A stretch of 20,555 nt of DNA, from the NCBI GenBank assembly GCA_030638325.1, contig DAOWEV010000194.1:1-20555 (forward strand), given 5' to 3'. The notes under the pieces are model-generated. The model worked only from the letters and a program-made list of their open reading frames with translations. It ran no database searches and had not been told where the DNA came from. The number at the start of each line of letters is the position of its first letter. Position 1 is the stretch's first letter. The stretch comes from Bacteroidales bacterium. Its GTDB lineage: Bacteria; Bacteroidota; Bacteroidia; Bacteroidales; JAGOPY01. The position numbers and the translations under genes are program-made. Positions 1 to 7,217 of this stretch are shown piece after piece.

Positions 1-1537
1 CATCGGTATCATCTCCTTCAACTACCTGGATCTCGTTCCCCGGCCCGTCGAGGATAGACTCTCCCATATCCAGCACAACCCATCCGTTCTTACCTATCGA
101 GTAATTTACATTATCGGGAGTCCCTAAAGCCGCAGGGGTGAATCCTTCGTCAGCATAGTTGTTATCAGGTATGTGGCATCCAGCAACCCTGTAAGCGTAT
201 TTTTTCCCATTACCCTGAAGAGCAAAGTTGCATTCAGTGGATATAAATTCATTCACCACAATGTTGTTTTTGGTCATGGGTGCATAACCATTGGCAACAG
301 CGGTTACAGTGTAGCTGCCTTGCAAAATGTACTTATGATAATCGCCCGTTTCAGGGTCATTGTATGTTGGAAAATAATCATTGATAAAGATCATTGCCTG
401 CACAGTATCGCCTGTGATGGCATCCGTCACAGTTCCTTGGATACCATATCCCGAATATTCGATCATGGCCAGCATTGAGGGCACATTGATGGAGTAATAA
501 TGCTGTATCTGGCTGGTGGGCGGTTGTTTATCATAGGATATCTCCATGGTCCAGCCAATTGAGCCCATCACGCCGTAATAGGTGTCTTTGGAACTTCCGT
601 TAATAGGATACATCCCGTTATAGCCTTGTTGGTAGGTGAGATTAGCATACCCGGAGACAGATGAGTATACACTGGCAAGCTGATGGATGTGGGCATGGTC
701 CGGGCATTGATCAGGCCGGTAGCTCCAGGGGTATGAAATATATTCCGTGCCGCTGTGATAGGTTGTATGTACCACAAACTGGTTGTTGTAAAAACAGCTT
801 CTGAGAGCTTTGGACTCCGGCTGGGAGTATGCCCCCGGGCTGCCTCCCCAGGCATCCCACATGTATCCCCAGTCACGGTTCAGATCCACACCATTTGCAT
901 TGGTCCTGCTCATATGGACCCTTCCGTCGGGATTGACCATGATATATAACCATATCTCCCGGGTGTCGATAAGATCTGTAATTTCAGGGTCGATGCCATA
1001 ACTTTCACAGAGGTATTGTGCAAATCGTATCAGATTTTCAGACGCACCGATCTCATCCCCGTGAATGCCACCATCAAAACCCACTTCCGGCTCGTTTTCA
1101 TCCATACCCACATTATCACTGATCTTCAAAGCCGACAATTCTCTTCCTTCAACAGAGGTTCCGTAAATGTATTTCCGGCAAATCCCGGAATATCCAAAAG
1201 CCAGGTTATTCATTATCTGAATGATTTCGTCATAGCTATGATACTCATCCCGGTTGAGCCAAAAGTCTTTATAATATTCATTCAGGTCTTCTTTCAGAAC
1301 TTCATAAGATAATCCAAGTTCTTTAATATTTTGCAGCTCCTGTGGAATCACATAAAACAATGCTTTTCCGTCCGGGTAGATGTCTCCGTTCAGTCTCAGG
1401 GATCGTAATTTTTCAAAGTCTTCCTGGCCGGAAAGAAAGATCCGGATCTCCATTTCATGATTCCGCCAGCCCCCATTTTGAGCCGATAGAGCAAGTGTGA
1501 GTAACAAAAGCAATGGCAGTAAAAAAATCTTTTTCAT
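1..1537 (-). CDS. Secreted M14 family zinc carboxypeptidase, C-terminus cut by window edge
   Basis: The reading frame is open from the ATG at 1537 to the window edge (512 codons, no stop). Residues 1-20 form a signal peptide ending LALSAQ. A metallocarboxypeptidase domain follows (about 95-350). Zinc ligands are H159 and E162 (motif HGDE) and H261 (TYHSG). N220-R221 (DLNRDW) is the substrate carboxylate-binding pair and E332 (WTMEI) the catalytic glutamate, so the enzyme should be active. A carboxypeptidase regulatory-like beta-sandwich follows (about 353-420), then the start of a further beta-rich domain (GTPDNVNYS, VVLDMG) often seen in large Bacteroidota M14 enzymes. It should hydrolyse C-terminal residues of peptides outside the cytoplasm. 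The missing C-terminus probably holds a T9SS sorting domain (inference). It lies 108 bp after the PKD gene on the same strand and may be a distal member of that operon; I see no clear promoter in the gap. Confidence 0.93.
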   Translation of the reverse strand, partial: MKKIFLLPLLLLLTLALSAQNGGWRNHEMEIRIFLSGQEDFEKLRSLRLNGDIYPDGKALFYVIPQELQNIKELGLSYEVLKEDLNEYYKDFWLNRDEYHSYDEIIQIMNNLAFGYSGICRKYIYGTSVEGRELSALKISDNVGMDENEPEVGFDGGIHGDEIGASENLIRFAQYLCESYGIDPEITDLIDTREIWLYIMVNPDGRVHMSRTNANGVDLNRDWGYMWDAWGGSPGAYSQPESKALRSCFYNNQFVVHTTYHSGTEYISYPWSYRPDQCPDHAHIHQLASVYSSVSGYANLTYQQGYNGMYPINGSSKDTYYGVMGSIGWTMEISYDKQPPTSQIQHYYSINVPSMLAMIEYSGYGIQGTVTDAITGDTVQAMIFINDYFPTYNDPETGDYHKYILQGSYTVTAVANGYAPMTKNNIVVNEFISTECNFALQGNGKKYAYRVAGCHIPDNNYADEGFTPAALGTPDNVNYSIGKNGWVVLDMGESILDGPGNEIQVVEGDDTD

Positions 1538-1645
1538 TTTTACGGGTATTAAAAGATTATAATCTGATTAAGCACATCAACAATGCCTTTTTGAGGCACC
1601 TGTTTAAGGATGCATAAAATTAGGAAAGATTTTTCTATTTGTTAT

Positions 1646-3430
1646 CTATTTAACAAATTTTCTGGAGATTTTCCGGGGAGAGGAGCTTGATCCCATGGTA
1701 ATGATATAAACTCCCTTTGACAGTTCAGAAACGGGGATCCGTAATCTGTTAAGGCCTGTGGTTAAATAATATTTTCCCGAATAACAGGACCTTCCCGTAA
1801 GATCTGTGATCAGCAGTTTGATACAGGTATTATTTTGGAGTTTAAGATCCAGGTTGATTTCATCAGAGGCCGGGTTCGGATATACATGTGAAACAGTAAA
1901 GCCACCATTATCATCTTCATGGATGCCGAAGGTAGGTGATTCATGTATTGCCAAGTCTATGGAGTCAGCGAAGAAGTTGTGCTGGCTCAGTATAACAGTC
2001 ACTGCTTCTCCATAATAGCCTGTTTCTTCAGCAGCCAGTTTATACAAACCGTAGGGTAAGTCATTAAATTCATAATAACCGCTCGCATTTGTGTGAACGA
2101 ATATCAGGGGAGTGTCATCTTCTGCGAAAAGGATGACTTCCACCTCTTTCAATTGTTGCGGCCCGGATATGGGAGACTCTTCAGTGAACCGGACATGGCC
2201 ATTGATATATCCCGGCCCGTAAGCAACTGATGTGGTAGGGATAAGTTGAACATTTGCGTCAAATATTGTATCATTCAGCAGGACTGTTCCGGCAGCAGTC
2301 CAGCTAAGATCACCCTGGTAATAGGTTGGAAAGTAATCTGAATAGTGTTCGGAATTCTTGCTTAATCCAACCTTAACGACATATTCACCCTCCAGGAGAA
2401 AATTGAATGCATACAATCCGGCATTATTATAAAAAACATTGGTATCAAAAGCAATTAACTCATTATGATTTACTTTATATAAACAGGCAATTCCGGTGTC
2501 TCCTGTACTGGCCGGATTATTTAACGGAAAACCACCGGCAAACACCTGCCCTCCGAAGTACATATAAGTGGGTGTTGATACTAGCTTACAGGCCATATCC
2601 CAACAATGGACAGGATTGAATGAGCTCACAACGGTCAGGCAAACCTCATAAGTTCCTTCCTGTAAATATTGATGTTCCGGGTTTTGTTCTTCAGTATAGG
2701 TACCATCGCCGAAATCCCAGAACCATTGGTCAATATTGCCTGCAGACCGGTCGAAAAATTGAAAAACATTGGGTTCGGCAGATAAAGAGTCAAGTGTGAA
2801 ATCAAATGATGCTTTGCAGCTTGAGGTATCCCCGACAATAACCATTTCGCAAAAATAATCTGAGCATGGAAAGAGTGTATCCTGGTTGGATATATACAGA
2901 CAAACAGGATAATAACCGGGATCATTATAAATATGTATGGGGTTTTGTTCAAAAGAATAAGTACCATCACCAAAATCCCAGTACCAATCATCAATCGTAC
3001 CGAGGGATAAGTCGATGAACTCAACTTCCAATGGATCAATTAGGTCCGGCCAATAGGTAAAAAATGCCTCACAAAAGGGAGGGTAATTCTCCACGCATAT
3101 TTCAAAAAAAGCATAAATCTGACCTATAGGGTTAGAAAAAGATTGAATGTGCGGCTCCTGCATGCAATCAATCGTGAGGATATACAGCGTGTCGATAAAG
3201 ACACCCTGAGGCAATAACGTATCTTCAAAATAGCCATCCTGATCTGTAAATACCGCGTAATTGATCAAGAGATCCCTGCTGAAGATCATAACCGGGTGAT
3301 CCGGTACAGGGTTTCCATTATCAATATTCATAACATGACCGCTGATAAATATCTCATCTTGTGCAAGAGACTGGCCTGATATGGCAACCATTATTAAAAT
3401 GAACAATATTTTTTTCAATAATTTAGTCAT
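1646..3430 (-). CDS. T9SS-exported protein with two PKD domains (module copy 1)
   Basis: 594 residues with a signal peptide (1-24, ending SLAQ). A carboxypeptidase regulatory-like domain (about 27-90) is followed by two PKD domains with the signature WDFGDGTY at 151-158 and 238-245. The middle region (about 288-400) has a beta-rich segment with FPTYYQG, also found in the copy-2 paralogue. A second regulatory-like domain comes next, and residues 516-594 are a type A T9SS sorting domain (VYPNP at its start, GVYIITM and RKISRKFVK at its end). Several cysteines in and between the PKD domains could form disulfides. The protein should cross the outer membrane through the T9SS and be anchored at or released from the surface. 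It has no catalytic motif I recognise. It starts 5 bases after the beta-barrel gene, so translation is likely coupled. Its role is unknown; a binding, sensory or adhesive role is inference. Confidence 0.92.
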   Translation of the reverse strand: MTKLLKKILFILIMVAISGQSLAQDEIFISGHVMNIDNGNPVPDHPVMIFSRDLLINYAVFTDQDGYFEDTLLPQGVFIDTLYILTIDCMQEPHIQSFSNPIGQIYAFFEICVENYPPFCEAFFTYWPDLIDPLEVEFIDLSLGTIDDWYWDFGDGTYSFEQNPIHIYNDPGYYPVCLYISNQDTLFPCSDYFCEMVIVGDTSSCKASFDFTLDSLSAEPNVFQFFDRSAGNIDQWFWDFGDGTYTEEQNPEHQYLQEGTYEVCLTVVSSFNPVHCWDMACKLVSTPTYMYFGGQVFAGGFPLNNPASTGDTGIACLYKVNHNELIAFDTNVFYNNAGLYAFNFLLEGEYVVKVGLSKNSEHYSDYFPTYYQGDLSWTAAGTVLLNDTIFDANVQLIPTTSVAYGPGYINGHVRFTEESPISGPQQLKEVEVILFAEDDTPLIFVHTNASGYYEFNDLPYGLYKLAAEETGYYGEAVTVILSQHNFFADSIDLAIHESPTFGIHEDDNGGFTVSHVYPNPASDEINLDLKLQNNTCIKLLITDLTGRSCYSGKYYLTTGLNRLRIPVSELSKGVYIITMGSSSSPRKISRKFVK

Positions 3431-3435
3431 AGCTG

Positions 3436-4791
3436 TTAAAAGTTAAAATCAATACCTGCCCTGATACCTATCACATAAGGTTTATTGGGAGAATAGCCTT
3501 CCTTTTGACTATACACACTATTTAAATACTGCCAGTAATATGGTTCCAGGGACAGTACCACTTTATCACTCAGACGGTATCCGAAGCTAATGCCTGTTGT
3601 TAACATCCAGTTTGAGTTTACCCTTGCAGGAACCTGCCTTTCTATACTCACGTTGCCGGCATCACTGGCGGTGAAATCTACCGTAGGTTCGTTCTTATCA
3701 ATTAATAATGAATAGATGACTCCAGCTTTTATATAACTCAGGAACCTGCCTTTATTGATAATACGGTAACCGAACGAAACCGGAATAGTGAGATAAGAAT
3801 AAGAGTTGTTTCTTTGGGTAATGGTATAATGAGGAACAGAATCAAATACAGTAGTTTTGGTATAATTAAATATGATTGAATCCGGATTTCCTTCAGCAAA
3901 CCCGAATGAAGTCACATCATTATAATACCCAATACTATCATATTGCTGATAATCAACCCGGTATGAGCCTATATCCAGGGTCCTGTTAAAACCAATACCG
4001 GCTTCTGCCAGGAAATTGGAATTTTTATAGTTAGTAGTAATATCCAATGTATATGAATTTTTATTGGGATTGGGTGAATAATATATAACACCGGGAGAAA
4101 AATGAACTCCAAAACCGATATCGGCCCGCTTTGCGTAATCATCCTTCAAACTGACATTTGGATAGGAGATTTTAATATCATCACGGTAAGAAAGATGTGA
4201 TGAATTTGACGGTTCTGTGAATAATCGATCCTGATCTGATGATAAGAGGGTAGCATGATATGCATCGATATGATAATTTTTGTCAGAAAATAATGGTTCC
4301 GGGAAATTCTCAGGGACCGGGCCTGGCAATACATTTTCGTTGGGGGGCTCCATTGCTGTTGTCTGATCATTTTTTGGCATGTAAGGGCTTTCCTTAATAC
4401 CGGGATCTCCTTCTGATAAGGCACCGGTAGTTTCGACCGATTCAGAAGGTTTATCCGTCAGCTCATTGGATACATAGGGGTCTTCACTGACTACCGGGTT
4501 TGTTTCAATAGTTCCGGGCATGGCCGGGCCTGTCGGTACAGATGCCAGGTATTCCGGGCCTTGCACCGGTTCTTCAACTGCACGATCCTGACGCAGCACC
4601 AATAATGTTACGGTTGTTGTGGCAACTATTAAAGCGCCCACGATAATGCCCCTGATCATGGCCGGCCTGAGATAGCTTCCGCTAAAAAAGAGGGACGCAA
4701 TATTATTCCAGACTTTTTCTGAAGGACTGACCTTATAATCCTCCAGCCCATCCCTGAAATACCCATCCAGTTTATCTTTATTATTGATCAT
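3436..4791 (-). CDS. Dma-like trans-envelope anti-sigma factor with outer-membrane beta-barrel (module copy 1)
   Basis: 451 residues. Residues 1-45 are a charged, presumably cytoplasmic tail with the pattern FRDGLEDYKVSPSEKVW. One hydrophobic helix follows (about 46-66). Residues 67-222 are low-complexity and rich in Pro, Glu, Ser and Thr. The remaining 230 residues alternate as amphipathic beta strands and end in phenylalanine (GIDFNF), as outer-membrane barrels do; this part resembles the OMP_b-brl families. Tail, inner-membrane helix, linker and barrel in one chain match the dual membrane-spanning anti-sigma factors (Dma) reported in Bacteroides thetaiotaomicron (recalled, not searched). 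The ATG overlaps the sigma gene stop by one base (TAATG), so partner stoichiometry is probably set by translational coupling. It would bind the adjacent sigma factor until a signal reaches the barrel. Anti-sigma activity is inferred from context and architecture; a plain barrel protein is the alternative. Confidence 0.85.
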   Translation of the reverse strand: MINNKDKLDGYFRDGLEDYKVSPSEKVWNNIASLFFSGSYLRPAMIRGIIVGALIVATTTVTLLVLRQDRAVEEPVQGPEYLASVPTGPAMPGTIETNPVVSEDPYVSNELTDKPSESVETTGALSEGDPGIKESPYMPKNDQTTAMEPPNENVLPGPVPENFPEPLFSDKNYHIDAYHATLLSSDQDRLFTEPSNSSHLSYRDDIKISYPNVSLKDDYAKRADIGFGVHFSPGVIYYSPNPNKNSYTLDITTNYKNSNFLAEAGIGFNRTLDIGSYRVDYQQYDSIGYYNDVTSFGFAEGNPDSIIFNYTKTTVFDSVPHYTITQRNNSYSYLTIPVSFGYRIINKGRFLSYIKAGVIYSLLIDKNEPTVDFTASDAGNVSIERQVPARVNSNWMLTTGISFGYRLSDKVVLSLEPYYWQYLNSVYSQKEGYSPNKPYVIGIRAGIDFNF

Positions 4792-5369
4792 TATATTAAG
4801 ATATTATTTTCATGCTTCAAACAAATTTCTTTCAACTGCTTTTTCAGCCTTCTCCTCGCTTTCAGCAATTGTGTCTTGGAAGTACTTTCTGAGATATAAA
4901 GCATCCCGGCAATTTTCCTGTGGCTGAATCCTTCGATGGCAAATAAGTTAAAGACCATGCGGTAGCCGTCAGGTAATTCCTGGATTAACACCATCAGCTT
5001 TTCTTTACTGATTTTTTCCAATTGCAGTTCATCGTCCCTGATCCTATCCCCGTCCAGGATTTTGGTTTCTACAATCTCATCAATATCCGAATGAAAATAG
5101 TATTTCAGGCTGCTTTGATAATTATCAATGGCGGTATTGATCATGATCCTTTTGATCCATCCTTCCAAAGAGCCTTGCCTGCGGAAATTGTCAATGTTTT
5201 TAAATACTTTAATGAATCCTTCCTGCAACACATCCTCTGCCTCAGGAAAGCTCTTGGAATATCGCATACAAAGTCCCAGCATTTTTGAAGCATACCTTTT
5301 GTAAAGCACATTATATGCTTTGCGTTTCCCCGCTAAACATCCTTCAACTATTTTCTCCTCAGAAATCAT
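4791..5369 (-). CDS. ECF-family RNA polymerase sigma factor (module copy 1, ECF21-like)
   Basis: 192 residues from the ATG at 5369. A TTG three bases earlier would extend it by one codon but is less likely. Region 2 spans about 20-90, with the -10-recognition core EAEDVLQEGFIKVF (43-56) and W71. Region 4 spans about 125-182, with the helix-turn-helix GFSHRKIAGMLYISESTSK and a basic end (KARRRLKKQ). There is no region 3, as expected for an ECF sigma. The sequence type resembles Bacteroidota ECF21 factors, which pair with membrane-bound anti-sigma factors. It directs RNA polymerase to a small regulon, probably including its own operon: an ECF-like promoter (GGCAAC, 16 bases, CGTC) ends 20 bases upstream. 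Its stop codon overlaps the barrel gene start by one base. Copy 2 is a clear paralogue; LIQELP-GYRMVFNL is shared, with D in this copy and E in copy 2. Confidence 0.95.
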   Translation of the reverse strand: MISEEKIVEGCLAGKRKAYNVLYKRYASKMLGLCMRYSKSFPEAEDVLQEGFIKVFKNIDNFRRQGSLEGWIKRIMINTAIDNYQSSLKYYFHSDIDEIVETKILDGDRIRDDELQLEKISKEKLMVLIQELPDGYRMVFNLFAIEGFSHRKIAGMLYISESTSKTQLLKARRRLKKQLKEICLKHENNILI

Positions 5370-5388
5370 CAAACATCAAAACTATTAG

Positions 5389-5417
5389 ATAGACGGCAAT
5401 TTAACCTGATGGTTGCC
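5389..5417 (-). promoter_or_regulatory. Candidate ECF (autoregulatory) promoter of module copy 1
   Basis: On the minus strand GGCAACC (5417-5411) is followed, 16 bases after GGCAAC, by CGTCTAT (5395-5389). An AAC-containing -35 box and a CGTC -10 box 16 bases apart is the usual geometry of ECF promoters. The predicted start site is near 5382, giving a leader of about 13 bases. A TAGTTTTG sequence at 5384-5377 also fits the housekeeping -7 consensus, but it lacks a -33 box and lies almost on the start codon. Confidence 0.6.
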
Positions 5418-5424
5418 TGAAATA

Positions 5425-5453
5425 AATAAAAAAAACATCCTCACACGGGATGC
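5425..5453 (-). terminator. Intrinsic terminator-like hairpin between the two modules
   Basis: Read on the minus strand, CATCC (5440-5436 side complement) pairs with GGATG around a 7-base loop, and the stem is followed by an uninterrupted run of eight T. The stem is short (5 bp plus a G-T pair), so it may be a secondary stop for read-through from copy 2. Confidence 0.5.
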
Positions 5454-5466
5454 ACAATCTTGATCA

Positions 5467-5515
5467 GAAAAAGTTACGGGTTACGGGTTGTAAAATGAAA
5501 CCCCTAACCCGTAAC
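5467..5515 (-). terminator. Long hairpin with T-run downstream of module copy 2
   Basis: Arms 5473-5489 and 5499-5515 pair at 16 of 17 positions around a 9-base loop. On the minus strand the second arm is followed by five T, so the element can end the copy-2 transcript 75 bases after the PKD gene stop. The arm contains the direct repeat TTACGGG twice, a common look of dispersed palindromic repeats in Bacteroidota, so it may be a repeat element serving as terminator. Confidence 0.6.
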
Positions 5516-5541
5516 AATAAAATCCTGTTTGGTTCTGTCTG

Positions 5542-5563
5542 CCCTGTAACGAAGTGTACAGGG
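5542..5563. repeat. Small inverted repeat after the copy-2 PKD gene
   Basis: CCCTGTA (5542-5548) and TACAGGG (5557-5563) are perfect 7-base arms around an 8-base loop. There is no T-run on either side, so it is not a classical terminator. It may be an RNA 3'-end stabilising hairpin or a remnant of a dispersed repeat. Confidence 0.4.
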
Positions 5564-5589
5564 GTTTATCCAGGTTAGGGTTGAGCCTC

Positions 5590-7209
5590 TTAGTTCACTT
5601 TAATGAATTTCCTGCTGAAAAGGAACTCATCCTCAGTAACAACTCCAATGGTATATATACCTGCACTAAAGGCAGCTGTTGAAAACAAGTATTGTACTTG
5701 TCCCTTATTCATTTGCAGCGCTTTCTGCCAGATTAACTGTCCTTTCTGATCCAGGATAAATACATTAACCATACCTGACTTTTTTAAGAAAATATTGAGC
5801 CTGGCCTGATCTTTAACGGGGTTGGGGTATACGTTACCAAAATCTTCGATGAATTCGGATCCCGTTTCATCGATCCCAAAAGTGATCTCTTCGTCCTGAA
5901 TGACAACAGTGATCTCCTCATTGCCTGGTTCTTCTTCAGAAATAGTAATGTACATGGGCTCGGTATGAATCCCTGTAACATCCGGATAGATCTGGTAGGT
6001 GCCAAAAGCAATTTCACCAAACCTGAAATACCCTTCAAGATCAGATAATTTGCAGTTCAGGCAGATACTGGTATTGTTAAGCAAAATGATCTCTATATTT
6101 TCTGCAGGAATGTAGTTGGTAGTAAGACTACTTGTGTCATACCCGATGGTTCCGCAGATCTGCCCATCTCCGTTATTAATCCCGTCTGAAGTTATCAAAT
6201 CTATGTGATATCCCCATCCTTCTTCCCTGAGTTCGATGATATCGGCTTCATCCCATACATAGCTATTGCCGTAATAGGTGGGAATGAAATCACCGTAATG
6301 TATCGAACTGACTTGTAACCTGGATTTTACAATATAGTCGCCTTCAATGATCTGGTAAAAGAAATAATAGCCCAGGGTATCAATGACAGCAGTATCTATG
6401 GGGATTGTTATTTCTTCTTCATCAACCATGTATAAATATGCCAGGCCGTAATCAATGGGAAAATAATCGGCAATGACATGTCCGCCCATATTGTAATAAT
6501 CAGCCAGGCCGACTGCTACCTGTTTAGTGATCGTACTGGTATCATAGACTTCAAATTGGGGTGGTTTGCCTGTAATGGTCAATGTCACCATGTAAGTACC
6601 CGGTTCTGCGTATTCATGTTCAGGGTCCTGAACCAGCGATTGGTTTCCGTCTCCAAAATCCCATGACCATGATTTTATGACAAACGCGATGGAAAGGTCA
6701 TGAAACTTCATTTTCAAGGGATTCCCTGTCAGTGTATCTTCACTGACATCAAAGTTTGCCTGGAACTCGCTGGTGGCATTGGGGTCAAATATCTGGAAAT
6801 CAGCGAACATCTGATAGTCTACCGACCAGTTGAACCTGTAATATTTATCGGCTTCATGCAGGTTGTATTCAAAATCGTAAAGTGAAATATTGAGAGAGCC
6901 GTAATTCAAATTTGTGATGACTGTATCGAAATAAAAACCATTAACATCTGTGTATAATGTTGAATAAAAGTAAAATCCATTATTTGTGACCGAATCAGAA
7001 AGTATAATGATCTGATGGTTTGGGACAGGGGCGCCATTCACATCATTGGTGATCTGCCCGGAAACATAAATGGTCCTATATTCCACGCCCACCTGGCCAT
7101 ATCCAGGAAAGCTTATCAACGTAAATAGAATTAAGATGATCCATGCCCATTTGAGGGCTCCCGGTAATATTTTGGGCTTGAAAAAAAATCTCAGTAAATA
7201 TTTAAACAT
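5590..7209 (-). CDS. T9SS-exported protein with one PKD domain (module copy 2)
   Basis: 539 residues from the ATG at 7209; an in-frame TTG at 7215 would add two codons. The N-terminus carries about 20 basic or hydrophobic residues before a strong hydrophobic core (21-36) and a signal cleavage region ending GYGQ (39). A carboxypeptidase regulatory-like domain (about 47-105) precedes one PKD domain with WDFGDGNQ at 183-190. The region with FIPTYYGN aligns with FPTYYQG of the copy-1 paralogue. A second regulatory-like domain follows, and 460-539 is the T9SS sorting domain (VYPNP start; GIYTIGV, SRKFIKVN end). The protein is a paralogue of the copy-1 product along its whole length but has one PKD domain fewer. 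It begins 8 bases after the barrel gene stop. No catalytic residues are recognisable; surface binding or sensing is inference. Confidence 0.92.
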   Translation of the reverse strand: MFKYLLRFFFKPKILPGALKWAWIILILFTLISFPGYGQVGVEYRTIYVSGQITNDVNGAPVPNHQIIILSDSVTNNGFYFYSTLYTDVNGFYFDTVITNLNYGSLNISLYDFEYNLHEADKYYRFNWSVDYQMFADFQIFDPNATSEFQANFDVSEDTLTGNPLKMKFHDLSIAFVIKSWSWDFGDGNQSLVQDPEHEYAEPGTYMVTLTITGKPPQFEVYDTSTITKQVAVGLADYYNMGGHVIADYFPIDYGLAYLYMVDEEEITIPIDTAVIDTLGYYFFYQIIEGDYIVKSRLQVSSIHYGDFIPTYYGNSYVWDEADIIELREEGWGYHIDLITSDGINNGDGQICGTIGYDTSSLTTNYIPAENIEIILLNNTSICLNCKLSDLEGYFRFGEIAFGTYQIYPDVTGIHTEPMYITISEEEPGNEEITVVIQDEEITFGIDETGSEFIEDFGNVYPNPVKDQARLNIFLKKSGMVNVFILDQKGQLIWQKALQMNKGQVQYLFSTAAFSAGIYTIGVVTEDEFLFSRKFIKVN

Positions 7210-7217
7210 GATCAATT

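Noticed and set aside
173..1312. Several plus-strand open frames of 63-101 codons
   Set aside because: They lie opposite the M14 peptidase, whose signal peptide and catalytic residues are all in one continuous minus-strand frame.
1584..1598. TGCCT/AGGCA hairpin between the PKD gene and the M14 gene
   Set aside because: The stem is only 5 bp and no T-run follows on the minus strand, so I do not call it a terminator.
2635..3039. A 134-codon minus-strand frame overlapping the copy-1 PKD gene
   Set aside because: It is an alternative frame of the PKD gene with no domain, signal or conserved motif.
5377..5384. TAGTTTTG as a housekeeping -7 box of the copy-1 sigma gene
   Set aside because: There is no -33 box at 19-21 bases and the start site would fall on the start codon; the ECF-type pair just upstream fits better.
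5373..5589. Possible riboswitch or small RNA between the modules
   Set aside because: The hairpins are followed by T-runs on the minus strand and are better explained as terminators; I recognise no riboswitch core.
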